This document shows positions 1-9,464 of a DNA stretch of 64,000 nucleotides, in pieces. The stretch comes from Sinanaerobacter chloroacetimidivorans (lineage in GTDB: Bacteria > Bacillota > Clostridia > Peptostreptococcales > Anaerovoracaceae): positions 335,384 through 399,383 of the forward strand of contig NZ_JAGSND010000002.1 of the NCBI RefSeq assembly GCF_018128545.1, in the 5' to 3' direction. A model generated the notes under the pieces. That model did not search any database, was not told the origin of the DNA, and worked only from the letters and a program-made list of their open reading frames with translations. The stretch's first letter is position 1; the number at the start of each line of letters is the position of its first letter. The position numbers were made by a program, and so were the translations under genes.

Positions 1-588
1 CTTCTCTGCAAGCTCCTCAAGGAGACCTTCTATTTTAGAGGTAGCCACCGGATCCAGTGCGGATGTGGGTTCATCCATGAGAATCACTTCCGGTTCTACA
101 GCCAGACACCGGGCAATGCAAAGCCTTTGCTGCTGCCCGCCGGAAAGACCCATAGCCGGTTTATGCAGTCTGTCCTTTACTTCATCCCACAGGGCAACCT
201 CGCGAAGAGTTCTTTCTACGATATGATCCAGCTGGCTTTTATCCCTTTCTCCATGAATCCTCGGCCCGTAAACAATGTTCTCATAAATTGTTTTCGGGAA
301 TGGATTGGGTTTTTGGAATACCATACCCACCTTTTTTCTCAGGTTGATGATATCGTAGTCCTTTCCATAGATATCCTCTCCGTCAAAAAGGATGTTTCCT
401 TCTATTTTAATACCTGTAATCAGGTCGTTCATTCTGTTCAGAGTTCTTAAAAATGTGGATTTACCGCAGCCCGAAGGTCCGATGAGCGCCGTGATCTTGT
501 TTCCATATATGGTCATATCCACACTTTTTAGAGCCTGAAAACTGCCATAATACAAATCCAGATTTTTGATATCAAATTTAGTTTCCAT
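1..588 (-). CDS. pstB: Phosphate ABC transporter ATP-binding protein PstB (partial)
   Basis: Cytoplasmic ATPase of the high-affinity phosphate importer PstSCAB. The gene runs off the left edge, so only the N-terminal 196 codons are visible. Seen in translation: Walker [10 protein letters not shown], a Q-loop context [12 protein letters not shown] typical of PstB, the ABC signature LSGGQQQR, and Walker [14 protein letters not shown]. The ATG at 588 lies behind a GGAGG and overlaps the end of pstA by 11 bases, so translation is probably coupled. phoU would be expected beyond the edge but is not visible. Family assignment is very secure. Confidence 0.96.
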   Translation of the reverse strand, partial: METKFDIKNLDLYYGSFQALKSVDMTIYGNKITALIGPSGCGKSTFLRTLNRMNDLITGIKIEGNILFDGEDIYGKDYDIINLRKKVGMVFQKPNPFPKTIYENIVYGPRIHGERDKSQLDHIVERTLREVALWDEVKDRLHKPAMGLSGGQQQRLCIARCLAVEPEVILMDEPTSALDPVATSKIEGLLEELAEK

Positions 589-1459
589 TTCTTCCTCCTA
601 GACTGCTGCCGATGAGATTGGCTGCCGTATTGATAAGCAGCACGATGACAATTAAAAGTGCAGCAGTTGCATATGTTTTTTCTTGTGACAATCCTTCCGC
701 CGATAGGATATAGAGATGTACTGCCATGGTTCTGGTGGAGTCAAAAAGAGAGTCAGGCACCCTGAGGGATCCTCCCACTGTCAGCATAATGGCTGCCGTC
801 TCACCAATGGCCCTCCCGATTCCAAGAATCAGGCCTGTCAAAATTCCCGGTTTGCAGCAAGGAATAATGACCTTTATGATAGTCTGCCATTTCGTTGCTC
901 CCAGAGACAAGCTTCCTTCCCGATATGCCATAGGAACCGTCTTTAAGGATTCTTCCGTAGCCCGTATCAGAGTAGGCAATACCATCATAGCCAGAGTCAG
1001 GCCCCCGGAAAGTACCGACCATCCCATCCCTAGGAAGATGACAAAGAAAGCAAAACCAAATAAACCGAATATAATAGACGGAATACCTGCTAAAATTTCT
1101 GTAAAGAATCGTATCAGAGTGACACCTTTGCCTTCTTTGGCATACTCGGTAAAATAAACGGCTGCCGCAATGCCAATAGGAGTTGCAATGAGAATGCCGA
1201 CCCCGGTTACATACAAGGTTCCGATGATAATAGAGAAGATTCCGCCTTCCTTACCCATTCTTCTGGGTTCTTCTGTTAAAAATTCAAGATTGATATGGGA
1301 GAGACCGTTAATCAGAATGTATCCGATAATAATGATCAGTGCAGCCAGCGTAACTGCAGCCAGAAATCCTATGAGTCCATAAAAGATGACATTCTTGGTT
1401 GTCTTTATCTTTTTCCTGTCTTTATTTATTTTTGTATTTCTTATGTTCTGATCTGTCAT
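578..1459 (-). CDS. pstA: Phosphate ABC transporter permease PstA
   Basis: One of two membrane subunits of the phosphate importer. 293 residues, usual family length. A basic cytoplasmic N-terminus of about 25 residues precedes the first membrane helix, followed by about five more helices. The EAA coupling loop, around [20 protein letters not shown], contacts PstB. The start overlaps the stop of pstC in an ATGA arrangement, and the end overlaps pstB by 11 bases, so the genes form one tightly coupled operon. Confidence 0.95.
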   Translation of the reverse strand: MTDQNIRNTKINKDRKKIKTTKNVIFYGLIGFLAAVTLAALIIIIGYILINGLSHINLEFLTEEPRRMGKEGGIFSIIIGTLYVTGVGILIATPIGIAAAVYFTEYAKEGKGVTLIRFFTEILAGIPSIIFGLFGFAFFVIFLGMGWSVLSGGLTLAMMVLPTLIRATEESLKTVPMAYREGSLSLGATKWQTIIKVIIPCCKPGILTGLILGIGRAIGETAAIMLTVGGSLRVPDSLFDSTRTMAVHLYILSAEGLSQEKTYATAALLIVIVLLINTAANLIGSSLGGRNGN

Positions 1460-2346
1460 GATGCCTTACCTCCTATCCCCTTCATGCTGACCTGAGCGAT
1501 GATATTCAACAGCATGATGATGACAAACAGGATAATTCCCACGGCAAACAGCGCCTGCTGATGAGTTGGTGACGCGTAGCCCATTTCCATGGCAATGGTA
1601 CCTGTCAAAGTGGCCACCGGATCCAGTATGCTTCCCGGAATTTTTGCCATGTTTCCCGTGATCAGCAATACCGCCATCGTCTCTCCGATGGCTCTTCCCA
1701 TACCCAAAATGATAGAGGAGATGATCCCCGATTTGGCAGCAGGTATCAAGACTTTTATAATGGTTTCCATTTTATTGGCTCCCAATGCGAGAGATGCTTC
1801 TTTATACTCTCTGGGCACCGCGGCTATGGAATTTTCCGAAATACTCACGATAGTGGGGAGTATCATAATTGCCAGAATAACAGCACCGGCTAAGATGCTA
1901 AAGCCCGTAGTACTTTTATCCGGATTAAAAAACTGGTAGATAGGAAGAATATAATTTCGTATTGCAGGGACCAGCACCACCAGCCCAAAAAATCCGTAAA
2001 CCACCGAAGGAATGCCCGCAAGCAGTTCAATGGCGGATTTGAAACCTTTCGCCCATTTTGCAGGTAATATTTCAGCCAAAAAGACAGCACAGGCAATGCC
2101 GGTCGGGATTCCAATCACAAGCGCCCCGAAGGTTACGGAGAGGGTTCCTGCGATTAATGGTAGAATCCCGTAGCTGCCATTGGTTGGAGACCAGGTTGTT
2201 CCTAAAATAAAATCAAAAACTCCGTAGCTAGCCAAAACCGGTAAACCTGACTGAAATATAAAAATAGTAATCAGCGCTACGGATATGGTTGCTACGACAG
2301 CAGAAATTAATATTAACTTTTCGATTATTCTTTCATATGTTTTCAT
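1456..2346 (-). CDS. pstC: Phosphate ABC transporter permease PstC
   Basis: Partner membrane subunit of PstA. 296 residues with about six hydrophobic helices; the EAA loop reads EASLALGANKMETIIKVLIP and is followed by GMGRAIGETMAVLL, a strongly conserved PstC segment. It lies about 100 bases downstream of pstS, separated by a stem-loop, and shares four bases with pstA. Position and sequence make the PstC call secure. Confidence 0.95.
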   Translation of the reverse strand: MKTYERIIEKLILISAVVATISVALITIFIFQSGLPVLASYGVFDFILGTTWSPTNGSYGILPLIAGTLSVTFGALVIGIPTGIACAVFLAEILPAKWAKGFKSAIELLAGIPSVVYGFFGLVVLVPAIRNYILPIYQFFNPDKSTTGFSILAGAVILAIMILPTIVSISENSIAAVPREYKEASLALGANKMETIIKVLIPAAKSGIISSIILGMGRAIGETMAVLLITGNMAKIPGSILDPVATLTGTIAMEMGYASPTHQQALFAVGIILFVIIMLLNIIAQVSMKGIGGKAS

Positions 2347-2373
2347 CTGCGTTACCCTATGCAGTCTCAGCGA

Positions 2374-2402
2374 AAGCCTTCCCGTAATTTTACGGCAAGG
2401 CT
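2374..2402 (-). terminator. Stem-loop between pstS and pstC (attenuator or RNA stabiliser)
   Basis: AGCCTT/AAGGCT and CCGTAA/TTACGG arms form a 12-bp stem with one C/C mismatch and a two-base loop. Only a short T tract (TTTCG) follows on the minus strand. It probably lowers, rather than ends, transcription into pstCAB, keeping the binding protein in excess; that role is inferred. Confidence 0.5.
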
Positions 2403-2447
2403 CACTGTTTCACAAACTGCTCTATCTATATAAAATTGAGGAGAAGC

Positions 2448-3320
2448 TTATATTACCGGGATAAACCCACTTTCTTCAACGATTGCCTGACCTTCTTCGC
2501 TCATCACAAAGTCGATGTAAAGTTTTGCTGCTTCTGTCAGTTCACCGCTTACTACATAGATGAATGGTCTGGATATTTTGTATTCGCCTGAGAGTACTGT
2601 TTCTTCAGAAGGCGCAACCCCTTCAACTTTCACAACTTTTACGCTGTCGCTCAGTGATCCCAGAGATACGTATCCAATGGTGTTCGGGGTAGTGGCAACA
2701 GTCTGCATAACTGCCCCGGTTGAACCTTGTACCAAAGCGTCTTTTGTTGTTCCGTCAATTTCTTCTCCGGCTTCATTTTTGCTCATGACTTTGGTAATCT
2801 CAGTAAATGCACCCCTTGTTCCGGAACCTTCTTCTCGGGATACTACGACGATGGGAGCATCTTCTCCGCCGACTTCTTTCCAGTTCTTAATCTCACCGGT
2901 ATAGATCTTTTTGATCTGCTCAATCGTAAGATCTGTTACGGTAGATTCAGGATTCACAACAACGGCAACACCGTCCTTTGCAATGATAAATTCTTCTGCT
3001 ACGGAACCCTTTTCTTCATCCTTTACGTTTCTTGATAATGCGCCAAAGTCTGCGATTTTTTCTTGTATGGCTTTAATTCCCTGTCCTGAGCCACCTCCCT
3101 GTACTTCTACAGAGATTCCAGGATTGGCATCCATAAATGCTGCCGCTAATTCTTCTGATAAAGGCTGCACTGAGGTTGATCCCGCAGTTACTACAGTTCC
3201 GGTTACATCGCTTGCATTACCGTTATTGCCGTCATCTCCGGTGCTGTCTTTGGCGCCGCAGCCTGCCAGTGCTCCAAGAGCCAATAATATTACTAAAGTA
3301 ATGGATAATATCTTTTTCAT
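2448..3320 (-). CDS. pstS: Phosphate-binding lipoprotein PstS
   Basis: Extracellular phosphate receptor that delivers phosphate to PstCA. 290 residues. Signal peptide with lipobox LAGC, so Cys21 is the likely lipidated residue, followed by a charged, Asn-rich linker. Phosphate-ligand segments are visible as GSTSVQPLSEEL and SREEGSGTRGAFTEI. A ribosome site (GAGGG) precedes the ATG. First gene of the pst operon, directly behind the Pho box at 3395-3433. Confidence 0.95.
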   Translation of the reverse strand: MKKILSITLVILLALGALAGCGAKDSTGDDGNNGNASDVTGTVVTAGSTSVQPLSEELAAAFMDANPGISVEVQGGGSGQGIKAIQEKIADFGALSRNVKDEEKGSVAEEFIIAKDGVAVVVNPESTVTDLTIEQIKKIYTGEIKNWKEVGGEDAPIVVVSREEGSGTRGAFTEITKVMSKNEAGEEIDGTTKDALVQGSTGAVMQTVATTPNTIGYVSLGSLSDSVKVVKVEGVAPSEETVLSGEYKISRPFIYVVSGELTEAAKLYIDFVMSEEGQAIVEESGFIPVI

Positions 3321-3379
3321 TTTTTAATTCCCTCTTTCTTGTTTTATTGTTGATGTTATTCTTTCTCTTTACATTTCTT

Positions 3380-3433
3380 ATCATACATAGTGAATGTTAA
3401 GAGCCAATAAACCAAATGTTAAGAGTATGTTAA
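3380..3433 (-). promoter_or_regulatory. Pho-box promoter of pstS
   Basis: On the minus strand, TTAACA occurs at 3428-3433, 3417-3422 and 3395-3400, with a degenerate TTTATT at 3406-3411, so four hexamers are exactly 11 bp apart. This is the arrangement of Bacillus PhoP boxes (TTAACA-like direct repeats). A -10-like TATGAT lies at 3380-3385, nine bases after the last hexamer. Likely bound by the PhoB-type regulator encoded at 5610-6284. Confidence 0.8.
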
Positions 3434-3470
3434 AATGTAAATGGACGAACTTATCAATATGATGTATAGT

Positions 3471-3500
3471 TTGTATAAAAAGTGTTAAATGCTTTATGAT
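3471..3500 (+). promoter_or_regulatory. Promoter for the DUF881 gene
   Basis: TTGTAT at 3471-3476 and TATGAT at 3495-3500, 18-bp spacer, about 60 bases before the DUF881 start. Confidence 0.5.
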
Positions 3501-3557
3501 AAAGAGACAGCTATGTTCACAAATAATGCCGGTAATGCGGTGTAGGGAGACTACAAG

Positions 3558-4286
3558 ATGAATAAAAAGAATCGTATCATTACAATCTTCGGAATGACTT
3601 TCCTCATAGGAGTGGTCCTATCGGCACAGATCGGTGCACAAAACTCCGGACAAAGAGGGCTTGTTCTCATCACTCAAACACAAATGTATAAAGAGGAACT
3701 TCAGAAAGTACAGGAAGAAAAAGAGTCAGCCGGTAAACAGCTTCTGGAATGCGAGAGCAGAATAGATGAAATCGAGAAGGACGAAGCCGGCAAAAGTGCC
3801 TATTTGAAATCGCTGGTAGAAGATGTTGACAAGTACAAGATAGATGCCGCACTTACGGACGTAAAAGGGCCAGGGATTAAGATAACCATAATGGATCCTG
3901 TTCTTCTGGAAGAAAATCTCCTGGAAAAGGACGAAAGCATAATTATGTCAAATTGCGATTTATTGATAAGTCTGGTGAACAAATTAAAAAGTGCCGGGGC
4001 TGAAGCGATTTCCATTAATGGTCAGAGAATTTTAGCGACTACAGAAATTATTTTTGTTGGTGACAACGTAAATATCAACACCGTGCCTACCGCGCCGCCT
4101 TATTTGATAAAAGCTATCGGTGACCCCGATGCGCTGGAGTATGCATTGACTATTCGATATGGAATCGCCGAACTGATGAGGCAAAGCTATTCGCTTCAGG
4201 TGACTGTAGAAAAACAAGAAGAAGTGACAATTCCCAGATACAACCGCATCATCAATTTTCGTTATGCGAAACCGGCAAAAGACTAA
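3558..4286 (+). CDS. DUF881 family membrane-anchored protein
   Basis: Uncharacterised protein of the DUF881 (YlxW/YlxX-like) family, 242 residues. An N-terminal membrane anchor (about residues 8-27) is followed by a predicted coiled coil (about 40-90), then the conserved alpha/beta domain with DVKGPGIKITIMDP, ISINGQRI and PPYLIKAIGDPDAL segments. Relatives are often near division genes; here it sits between pstS and phoR, divergent from pst and convergent with phoR, whose stop is only four bases away. No function can be assigned. Confidence 0.8.
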   Translation: MNKKNRIITIFGMTFLIGVVLSAQIGAQNSGQRGLVLITQTQMYKEELQKVQEEKESAGKQLLECESRIDEIEKDEAGKSAYLKSLVEDVDKYKIDAALTDVKGPGIKITIMDPVLLEENLLEKDESIIMSNCDLLISLVNKLKSAGAEAISINGQRILATTEIIFVGDNVNINTVPTAPPYLIKAIGDPDALEYALTIRYGIAELMRQSYSLQVTVEKQEEVTIPRYNRIINFRYAKPAKD

Positions 4287-4289
4287 TTC

Positions 4290-5597
4290 CTATTTAAAAA
4301 TTACGGTAAAGGTAGATCCCTTCCCCAATTCGCTTTCCACCTTGATTTCCGCTTCGAACAATGCTGCAATATGCTTCACAATGGCAAGACCGAGCCCTGT
4401 GCCGCCTACCTTCTGGGAACGGGATTTATCAACCCGGTAAAAACGTTCGAAAAGCCTCGGCAGGTGCTCCTCTGAAATGCCGATACCTTGATCTTTTACA
4501 CTAATGTGTACCTTACCCTCTACTTTTTTTGCAGCGATAAAGATCGCTCCCCCGTCATGGGAGTATTTTACCGCATTTTCTATGAGATTCATCATGAGCT
4601 GCTTAAACCGGTCATAATTTCCGCCAATGTAGATTTCATAAGCAAAGTACGTGGATACGCTAACCTTCTTTGCCTCCAGGATAGGCTCCAAAGCAGCTAA
4701 AATTTCCTCGATGGCCTCCCTTACATTGATGTCGCTGTCCGTGTTCACCTCACGTTTATTTTCGATATCGGAAATGATCAGAATATCCTCGATGAGCCGT
4801 TTTAATCTGGCGGATTCAATGGCGATAATATCAAGAAACTTCCTTCTGATTTCTGGATTTTCGGCAGCACCGTCCTGAAGTGTCTCTACGAAACCTGAAA
4901 TGGAAGTGAGGGGCGTCTTCAACTCGTGGGTAACATTTGCAACAAAATCCTTCCTGATTTTTTCCGCTTTTTTGTTTTCATCCATAGTAATTTTCAGTTG
5001 TTTTTCCATTTCATTGATGGGCTTGATAAGCTTGCTGGTATACAGGATAGCGATAATGGCCGCAATCAGAATCCCCACCAAAGATGAGATCAGCGAGGCT
5101 TTCACTACAAAATCATTGATCATTTTCAATTTATCGATTTCCATGGCAACCCGGGTAATCATCACCGTTTCTCCCTGGTACTCCAGAGCATCGGCTACAT
5201 AAAGAAATTCTTCCCCCAGCGTGCTGCTTTCTCTGCTGCTTCCGCCGGCACCGGATAACAGGGCTTCCTTCACTTCCTCGCGGTTGGCATGGTTTTCCAT
5301 ATAAATGTAGTCTTCGCCTTCGGCAGAATCGGCAAGCACCGTTCCGTCTATATCGATGAAGGTAAGCCTCAATCCCATTTCGTCGGAAAAATCCTTGGCA
5401 TAGACCACAAAATCAGCCTGAGTTCCGTCATTATAGTCCTCAATGATGGCTTTATTAATCAGTTTAGAGTAAGTGAGCAGTTCCTTTTCCTTCTCCGCAA
5501 TAAAATTACTGATATTGACATTAATGGAAATAAAACTGGTTAAAATTACACTCAGCAAGATTAAGCCTATGGAAAAAAGCAGAAATTTCTTTTTCAT
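4290..5597 (-). CDS. phoR: PhoR-type sensor histidine kinase
   Basis: Membrane kinase that most likely senses phosphate status through the Pst complex and phosphorylates the adjacent PhoB. 435 residues: membrane helix near 5-27, extracytoplasmic domain to about 165, second helix about 168-188, short HAMP-like linker, HisKA with phospho-acceptor His224 in NVTHELKTP, then HATPase with N-box MNLIENAVKYS and GTGLGLAIVKH. It has no large PAS domain. The start has an AAAGGGAG site. phoB lies 12 bases upstream in the same operon. Confidence 0.88.
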   Translation of the reverse strand: MKKKFLLFSIGLILLSVILTSFISINVNISNFIAEKEKELLTYSKLINKAIIEDYNDGTQADFVVYAKDFSDEMGLRLTFIDIDGTVLADSAEGEDYIYMENHANREEVKEALLSGAGGSSRESSTLGEEFLYVADALEYQGETVMITRVAMEIDKLKMINDFVVKASLISSLVGILIAAIIAILYTSKLIKPINEMEKQLKITMDENKKAEKIRKDFVANVTHELKTPLTSISGFVETLQDGAAENPEIRRKFLDIIAIESARLKRLIEDILIISDIENKREVNTDSDINVREAIEEILAALEPILEAKKVSVSTYFAYEIYIGGNYDRFKQLMMNLIENAVKYSHDGGAIFIAAKKVEGKVHISVKDQGIGISEEHLPRLFERFYRVDKSRSQKVGGTGLGLAIVKHIAALFEAEIKVESELGKGSTFTVIFK

Positions 5598-5609
5598 CTT
5601 GTCTCCCTT

Positions 5610-6284
5610 TTACGGCATCTTATAGCCCATACCACGAATGGTTTGTATATATTTGCCTTCGTTATCTTCATCGCCAAGCTTCTTTCTCAAATACCTGACA
5701 TGCACATCTACCGTCCTGGTCTCGCCGATGTATTCGAATCCCCAAACCTTGTCCAGCAGCTGGTCTCTGGTCATAACTCTTCCCCTGTTTTCCGCAAGGG
5801 TCTTTAAAAGATCGAACTCTTTTAGGGTAAGATCCAGAACCTTTCCTCCCAGTCTTACTTCATGACGTTCAATATCGATGGCCAGATCCCCGATCATCAG
5901 GGAGTCTTTATCAGAATTACTTTCATATCTTCTCAGCACCGCCTTGATCCGCGCCATTAATTCTCTGATACCAAAGGGCTTTGAGATATAATCATCTGCT
6001 CCGAATTCCAGACCTAATACCTTGTCGATTTCTTCATTTTTAGCAGTAAGCATGATAATCGGTGTCTTACTGCCTTCCGCTCTCAGTTCTCTGCAGATAT
6101 CATAGCCGTTTTTCCCCGGCAGCATAATATCCAGCAAAATCAAATCCGGCCTTTCTTCGTGAGCCAGCTGCAAGCCCAGCAATCCGTCTTCCGCTCCGAT
6201 GCCTTCATAGCCGTTTTCCTTCAAATTATATAGAACCAGTTCTCTGATATTGGGTTCGTCTTCTATAATTAAAATCTTTTGCAT
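5610..6284 (-). CDS. phoB: PhoB-type response regulator
   Basis: OmpR/PhoB-family transcription activator, 224 residues. The receiver domain carries acidic residues EDE near 8-10, phospho-acceptor Asp52 in LILLDIMLPG, and KPFGIRELMARI. The C-terminal winged helix contains RVMTRDQLLDKVWGFEYIGETRTVDVHVRYLRKKLG. The ATG at 6284 is chosen over 6302 because GGAGGAG lies just before it. Expected target: the Pho box before pstS. A sigma-A promoter lies at 6351-6379. Confidence 0.9.
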   Translation of the reverse strand: MQKILIIEDEPNIRELVLYNLKENGYEGIGAEDGLLGLQLAHEERPDLILLDIMLPGKNGYDICRELRAEGSKTPIIMLTAKNEEIDKVLGLEFGADDYISKPFGIRELMARIKAVLRRYESNSDKDSLMIGDLAIDIERHEVRLGGKVLDLTLKEFDLLKTLAENRGRVMTRDQLLDKVWGFEYIGETRTVDVHVRYLRKKLGDEDNEGKYIQTIRGMGYKMP

Positions 6285-6350
6285 AACACTCCTCCATTGC
6301 ACTACTTACCTTCGTGCCGGACCTAGAAACAGTCCTGCTATATTATTTGC

Positions 6351-6379
6351 ATTATACAATACACTCATCCAAGAAACAA
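6351..6379 (-). promoter_or_regulatory. Sigma-A promoter of phoBR
   Basis: On the minus strand TTGTTT (6374-6379), 17-bp spacer, TATAAT (6351-6356), about 65 bases before the phoB start. No TTAACA repeats at 11-bp period are seen here, unlike at pstS. Confidence 0.7.
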
Positions 6380-6433
6380 GATTTCTATTAAAAAGTGGCT
6401 GCTGCGCTGTTCCCATTCGGCTATTCCCACGCT

Positions 6434-6468
6434 AAAAAGGAAAGCGCCGTATACTGATACACGGCGCT
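6434..6468 (-). terminator. Terminator of the preTA operon
   Basis: AGCGCCGT (6443-6450) pairs with ACGGCGCT (6461-6468), 10-base loop, followed on the minus strand by TTTCCTTTTT. It lies about 100 bases beyond preA. Confidence 0.8.
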
Positions 6469-6571
6469 CTCATCTTATTAAGGAATATGGTTATTGTTTA
6501 CCGGCGCAAAAGCACCGAGGTGTCTATTTTAGAATTCTGTCGTTTGGCTCAGATGCCAACGAAAAAGTATC

Positions 6572-7825
6572 CTATTCGTAGTCGTGCTTCAGAGCAATTT
6601 CAACCGGCTTTCTGCCTTCTTTCCACTTGATTTCGCCTGGAGTGATGCAACCCTGAACCGGGCAAACATTTAAGCAAAGGTGACAGCCTACGCACTCTTC
6701 GTTGAGGTTTGGTCTTCTTTTCTTAGCATCCCAGTCAATTGCCTGATGAGCACCATCATAGCAGGATACGTAGCATCTTCCGCAGCCGATACATTTTTTG
6801 TGATCAAAATTTGGAAGGATTTTGAAATCTCTGTTCAGGTCTTCTGCAGGGATGATATTTCCGATCGCTTTTCCAATGAAATCATCAAGCTTGTCATATC
6901 CTCTTTCATCCATGAAGTGGCTTACACCGTTGATCATATCTTCAACGATTCTGTAGCCATACTGCATGATTGCTGTCGTAACCTGAAGGTTTCTGCATCC
7001 TAAGAGTAAGAATTCAACTGCGTCTCTCCATGTTTCGATACCGCCGATACCGCTGATTGGAACGTTCTTTAAAATTTCATCCTGCAGCATCTGTGCAATA
7101 AATCTTAAAGCGATTGGCTTAACAGCAGCTCCGGAATATCCAGAAATAGAGGATTTACCGTTTACAACCGGCATAGCAGTCATATTTTCGAAGTCGATGT
7201 TTGTGATTGACTTCACTGTATTGATCGCGGAAACTCCGGCAGCTCCGCCTTCAATGGCAGCACGTGCTGGAAGTACCATATTGGTTACGTTTGGAGTCAT
7301 CTTTGCAATGAAAGGAATCTTTGTAGTGGAGGATACTGCTTTTGAGTACAGTTTTACCAATTCCGGAGTGGAACCTACATCAGAACCCATTGCATGACTT
7401 GTCATCTGTGGACATGAGAAGTTACCTTCGATCAGGTCTGCTCCTGCCTGTTCGCACATTTTAGCAAGCTCTTTCCATTCGTCTTCTGTGCTGCCCATGA
7501 TAGTAGCTACCATGATCTTTTCAGGATAATCTCTCTTTAATCTTGCCATGAATTCGAAGTTCTTTTCTGTCGGCTTGTCGGAGATCTGCTCCATGTTTTT
7601 GAATCCAACCCAAGGAAGACCTTCTTTATTTGTCTGGTCAAATCTTGGAGAACATTCGTCAGCTACGAAAATACCAACGGTTTTGAAGAATACTCCGCCC
7701 CAACCGGCTTCATAAGCTTTAGCAACCATGTCATAATTTCCACCTACCGGTGAGGATGACAGGAAGAATGGGTTTTCGCATTTAACACCTAAGTAATTTA
7801 TTGATAAATCTTTCTTAACAGCCAT
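6572..7825 (-). CDS. preA: NAD-dependent dihydropyrimidine dehydrogenase subunit PreA
   Basis: Catalytic subunit that reduces uracil and thymine to the 5,6-dihydro forms with electrons from PreT. 417 residues. N-terminal FMN barrel (about 1-320) with [26 protein letters not shown] and GIGGIETW, closely matching the Escherichia coli protein from memory. C-terminal ferredoxin domain with [12 protein letters not shown] and [12 protein letters not shown] for two 4Fe-4S clusters. preT ends one base before the ATG, so the two are co-translated. Confidence in orthology is high; direction of reaction in vivo is inferred. Confidence 0.93.
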   Translation of the reverse strand: MAVKKDLSINYLGVKCENPFFLSSSPVGGNYDMVAKAYEAGWGGVFFKTVGIFVADECSPRFDQTNKEGLPWVGFKNMEQISDKPTEKNFEFMARLKRDYPEKIMVATIMGSTEDEWKELAKMCEQAGADLIEGNFSCPQMTSHAMGSDVGSTPELVKLYSKAVSSTTKIPFIAKMTPNVTNMVLPARAAIEGGAAGVSAINTVKSITNIDFENMTAMPVVNGKSSISGYSGAAVKPIALRFIAQMLQDEILKNVPISGIGGIETWRDAVEFLLLGCRNLQVTTAIMQYGYRIVEDMINGVSHFMDERGYDKLDDFIGKAIGNIIPAEDLNRDFKILPNFDHKKCIGCGRCYVSCYDGAHQAIDWDAKKRRPNLNEECVGCHLCLNVCPVQGCITPGEIKWKEGRKPVEIALKHDYE

Positions 7826-7826
7826 C

Positions 7827-9110
7827 TTATTTCACACCTTCCTTCTTTTCGAGGTACTCAATGATTTCAGCTGCCGCTTCTTTTCCTGCCGCTACTGCTT
7901 CCACAACGGTCTTTCCGCCGTTTACAATATCGCCAGCTGCAAAGATACCAGCAACGTTTGTCTTACCTTTTGCGTTTGCTGCAATCGTACCTTTGTCAGC
8001 TACTTTTACAGGGGCAATCTTGGTCATATCTTCCGGAGCCTGGCCGATAGCAAATACAACAGTATCCGCTGCAACCTTTGCACTGGAAGCGCCGTCTCTT
8101 CCCTTGAATACAGCAAATTCTACATTTTTGTCACCAACTAATTCTGCAGGAGCAAAGTTCGTTGTGATCGTTACCCCTAAAGAAGTAGCATACTGGATTT
8201 CAGCCATGTTTGCAGGAGCTTCTTCTAAGGTTCTTCTATAATAAATAGCTACATTTTCAGCGCCTAACAGCTTTGCAGTTGTAGCACAGTCCATAGCAAC
8301 GTCTCCGCCGCCGATTACAACCACGTTCTTTCCAGGGTTGAAATCTCCCTTGGAATCTCTGGCAGCCTTTAAGAAGTCAATGGCATTTGTAACGCCTTTC
8401 AGGTCTTTTCCTGGAATTTCAGGAACCTTTGCTTCCCATAATCCGGCGCCGACAAAGATGGCTTTAAAGTCAGCCTTTTTCAGTTCTTCTACTGTGATAT
8501 CTTCTCCAACCTTGGTATCAAATACGAATTTAACGCCCAGGTCTTTTACTGCTTTGATGTCAAAATCCACAACGTGCTGTGGTAATCTTGCCGGTGTGAT
8601 TCCGTATGTAAGTACTCCGCCTGCTTTTTCTGCAGCTTCGAAGATGGTTACCTGATATCCGGCTTGAGCGAGTTTTGCTGCGCAAGCAAGGGATGCAGGT
8701 CCGGAACCGATGCAAGCGACTTTGTCAGCTTTTTTCTTGGAAGGTGCTGCCAAAATCTTCATTTTGTGTGCCTTTTCCTGTTCTACTGCAAATCTCTGCA
8801 GCTTACCGATTTCGATTGGTCTGTCAATACCGCAACGGCTGCAAGCCTCTTCACAAAGTCTGTCATATGGACATACTCTGGCACAGCTTCCGCCGAGAAT
8901 GTTATTTTCTCTGATGGTTTCAGCAGCACCTTTAATGTTTCTGAATCTGATTGAACGGATGAACTTACCAGGATCTGTTCCTGCAGGACATCCTTTGCTG
9001 CAAGGTGCATCGATACATAGTAAACATCTTGCTGCTTCTTCCATCGCGGTTCTTGGGGTGAATCCGTCAACAGCATCAGCAGTATACTTTGCTTTTACTA
9101 CTTTACTCAA
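7827..9110 (-). CDS. preT: Dihydropyrimidine dehydrogenase subunit PreT (FAD/NAD reductase)
   Basis: Flavoprotein that passes electrons from NAD(P)H to PreA; related to the glutamate synthase small subunit. About 427 residues. The N-terminal 4Fe-4S region has [22 protein letters not shown] and [15 protein letters not shown]. An FAD-binding motif [18 protein letters not shown] and an NAD-binding [12 protein letters not shown] follow. No ATG fits the start; TTG at 9110 has AAGGAG nine bases upstream, whereas TTG at 9137 has no ribosome site. The pair with preA is diagnostic. Confidence 0.9.
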   Translation of the reverse strand: MSKVVKAKYTADAVDGFTPRTAMEEAARCLLCIDAPCSKGCPAGTDPGKFIRSIRFRNIKGAAETIRENNILGGSCARVCPYDRLCEEACSRCGIDRPIEIGKLQRFAVEQEKAHKMKILAAPSKKKADKVACIGSGPASLACAAKLAQAGYQVTIFEAAEKAGGVLTYGITPARLPQHVVDFDIKAVKDLGVKFVFDTKVGEDITVEELKKADFKAIFVGAGLWEAKVPEIPGKDLKGVTNAIDFLKAARDSKGDFNPGKNVVVIGGGDVAMDCATTAKLLGAENVAIYYRRTLEEAPANMAEIQYATSLGVTITTNFAPAELVGDKNVEFAVFKGRDGASSAKVAADTVVFAIGQAPEDMTKIAPVKVADKGTIAANAKGKTNVAGIFAAGDIVNGGKTVVEAVAAGKEAAAEIIEYLEKKEGVK

Positions 9111-9464
9111 AACTTTCAACTCCTTCTCTTTTAACAAATCAATATAACCTTTAGAATACCGTTTTCCAATGTTTTCCTTTCAGTCTGGCAATCCAGCCAA
9201 AGAAAGCACTTTCATTAGGCAAATCTTTTTTGATAAGGCTGATAACGCCTTACTTTTTTTGTGTATATACCGATTCTGCATGACAGAAAAATAATAGTAA
9301 AGTTCAATTTTTTTTGCACAATCGTCATTGTAGTGAAACCAGTTACACACAACTTCATTTTAACATCTTTTCAGAATTATGCAATAGTTTATCTTGCAAA
9401 ATTCTAAAAAACTTATTTCCAGTTGTTATTCAGTTATGGTTCTCTTCTTCTGGTGTTCCTTCTT
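9111..9464 (-). promoter_or_regulatory. preTA upstream region with candidate promoter
   Basis: Stretch of about 350 bases without a gene. On the minus strand TTGTGC (9316-9321), 16-bp spacer, TACTAT (9294-9299) is a plausible promoter, giving a leader near 170 bases. Inside the leader AAGGC/GCCTT arms (near 9234-9250) form a short hairpin, but its T tract is on the plus side, where no gene needs it. I recognise no known riboswitch here. Confidence 0.4.

Noticed and set aside
7380-7440. PreA missing its catalytic Cys
   Set aside because: The MGSDVG loop differs from the mammalian ACGQ, but the same sequence is in Escherichia coli PreA as I recall it, so it is normal for bacterial PreA.
9234-9260. 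Terminator on the plus strand
   Set aside because: AAGGC/GCCTT stem with T run, but there is no plus-strand gene before it; stem is short and probably a leader structure.
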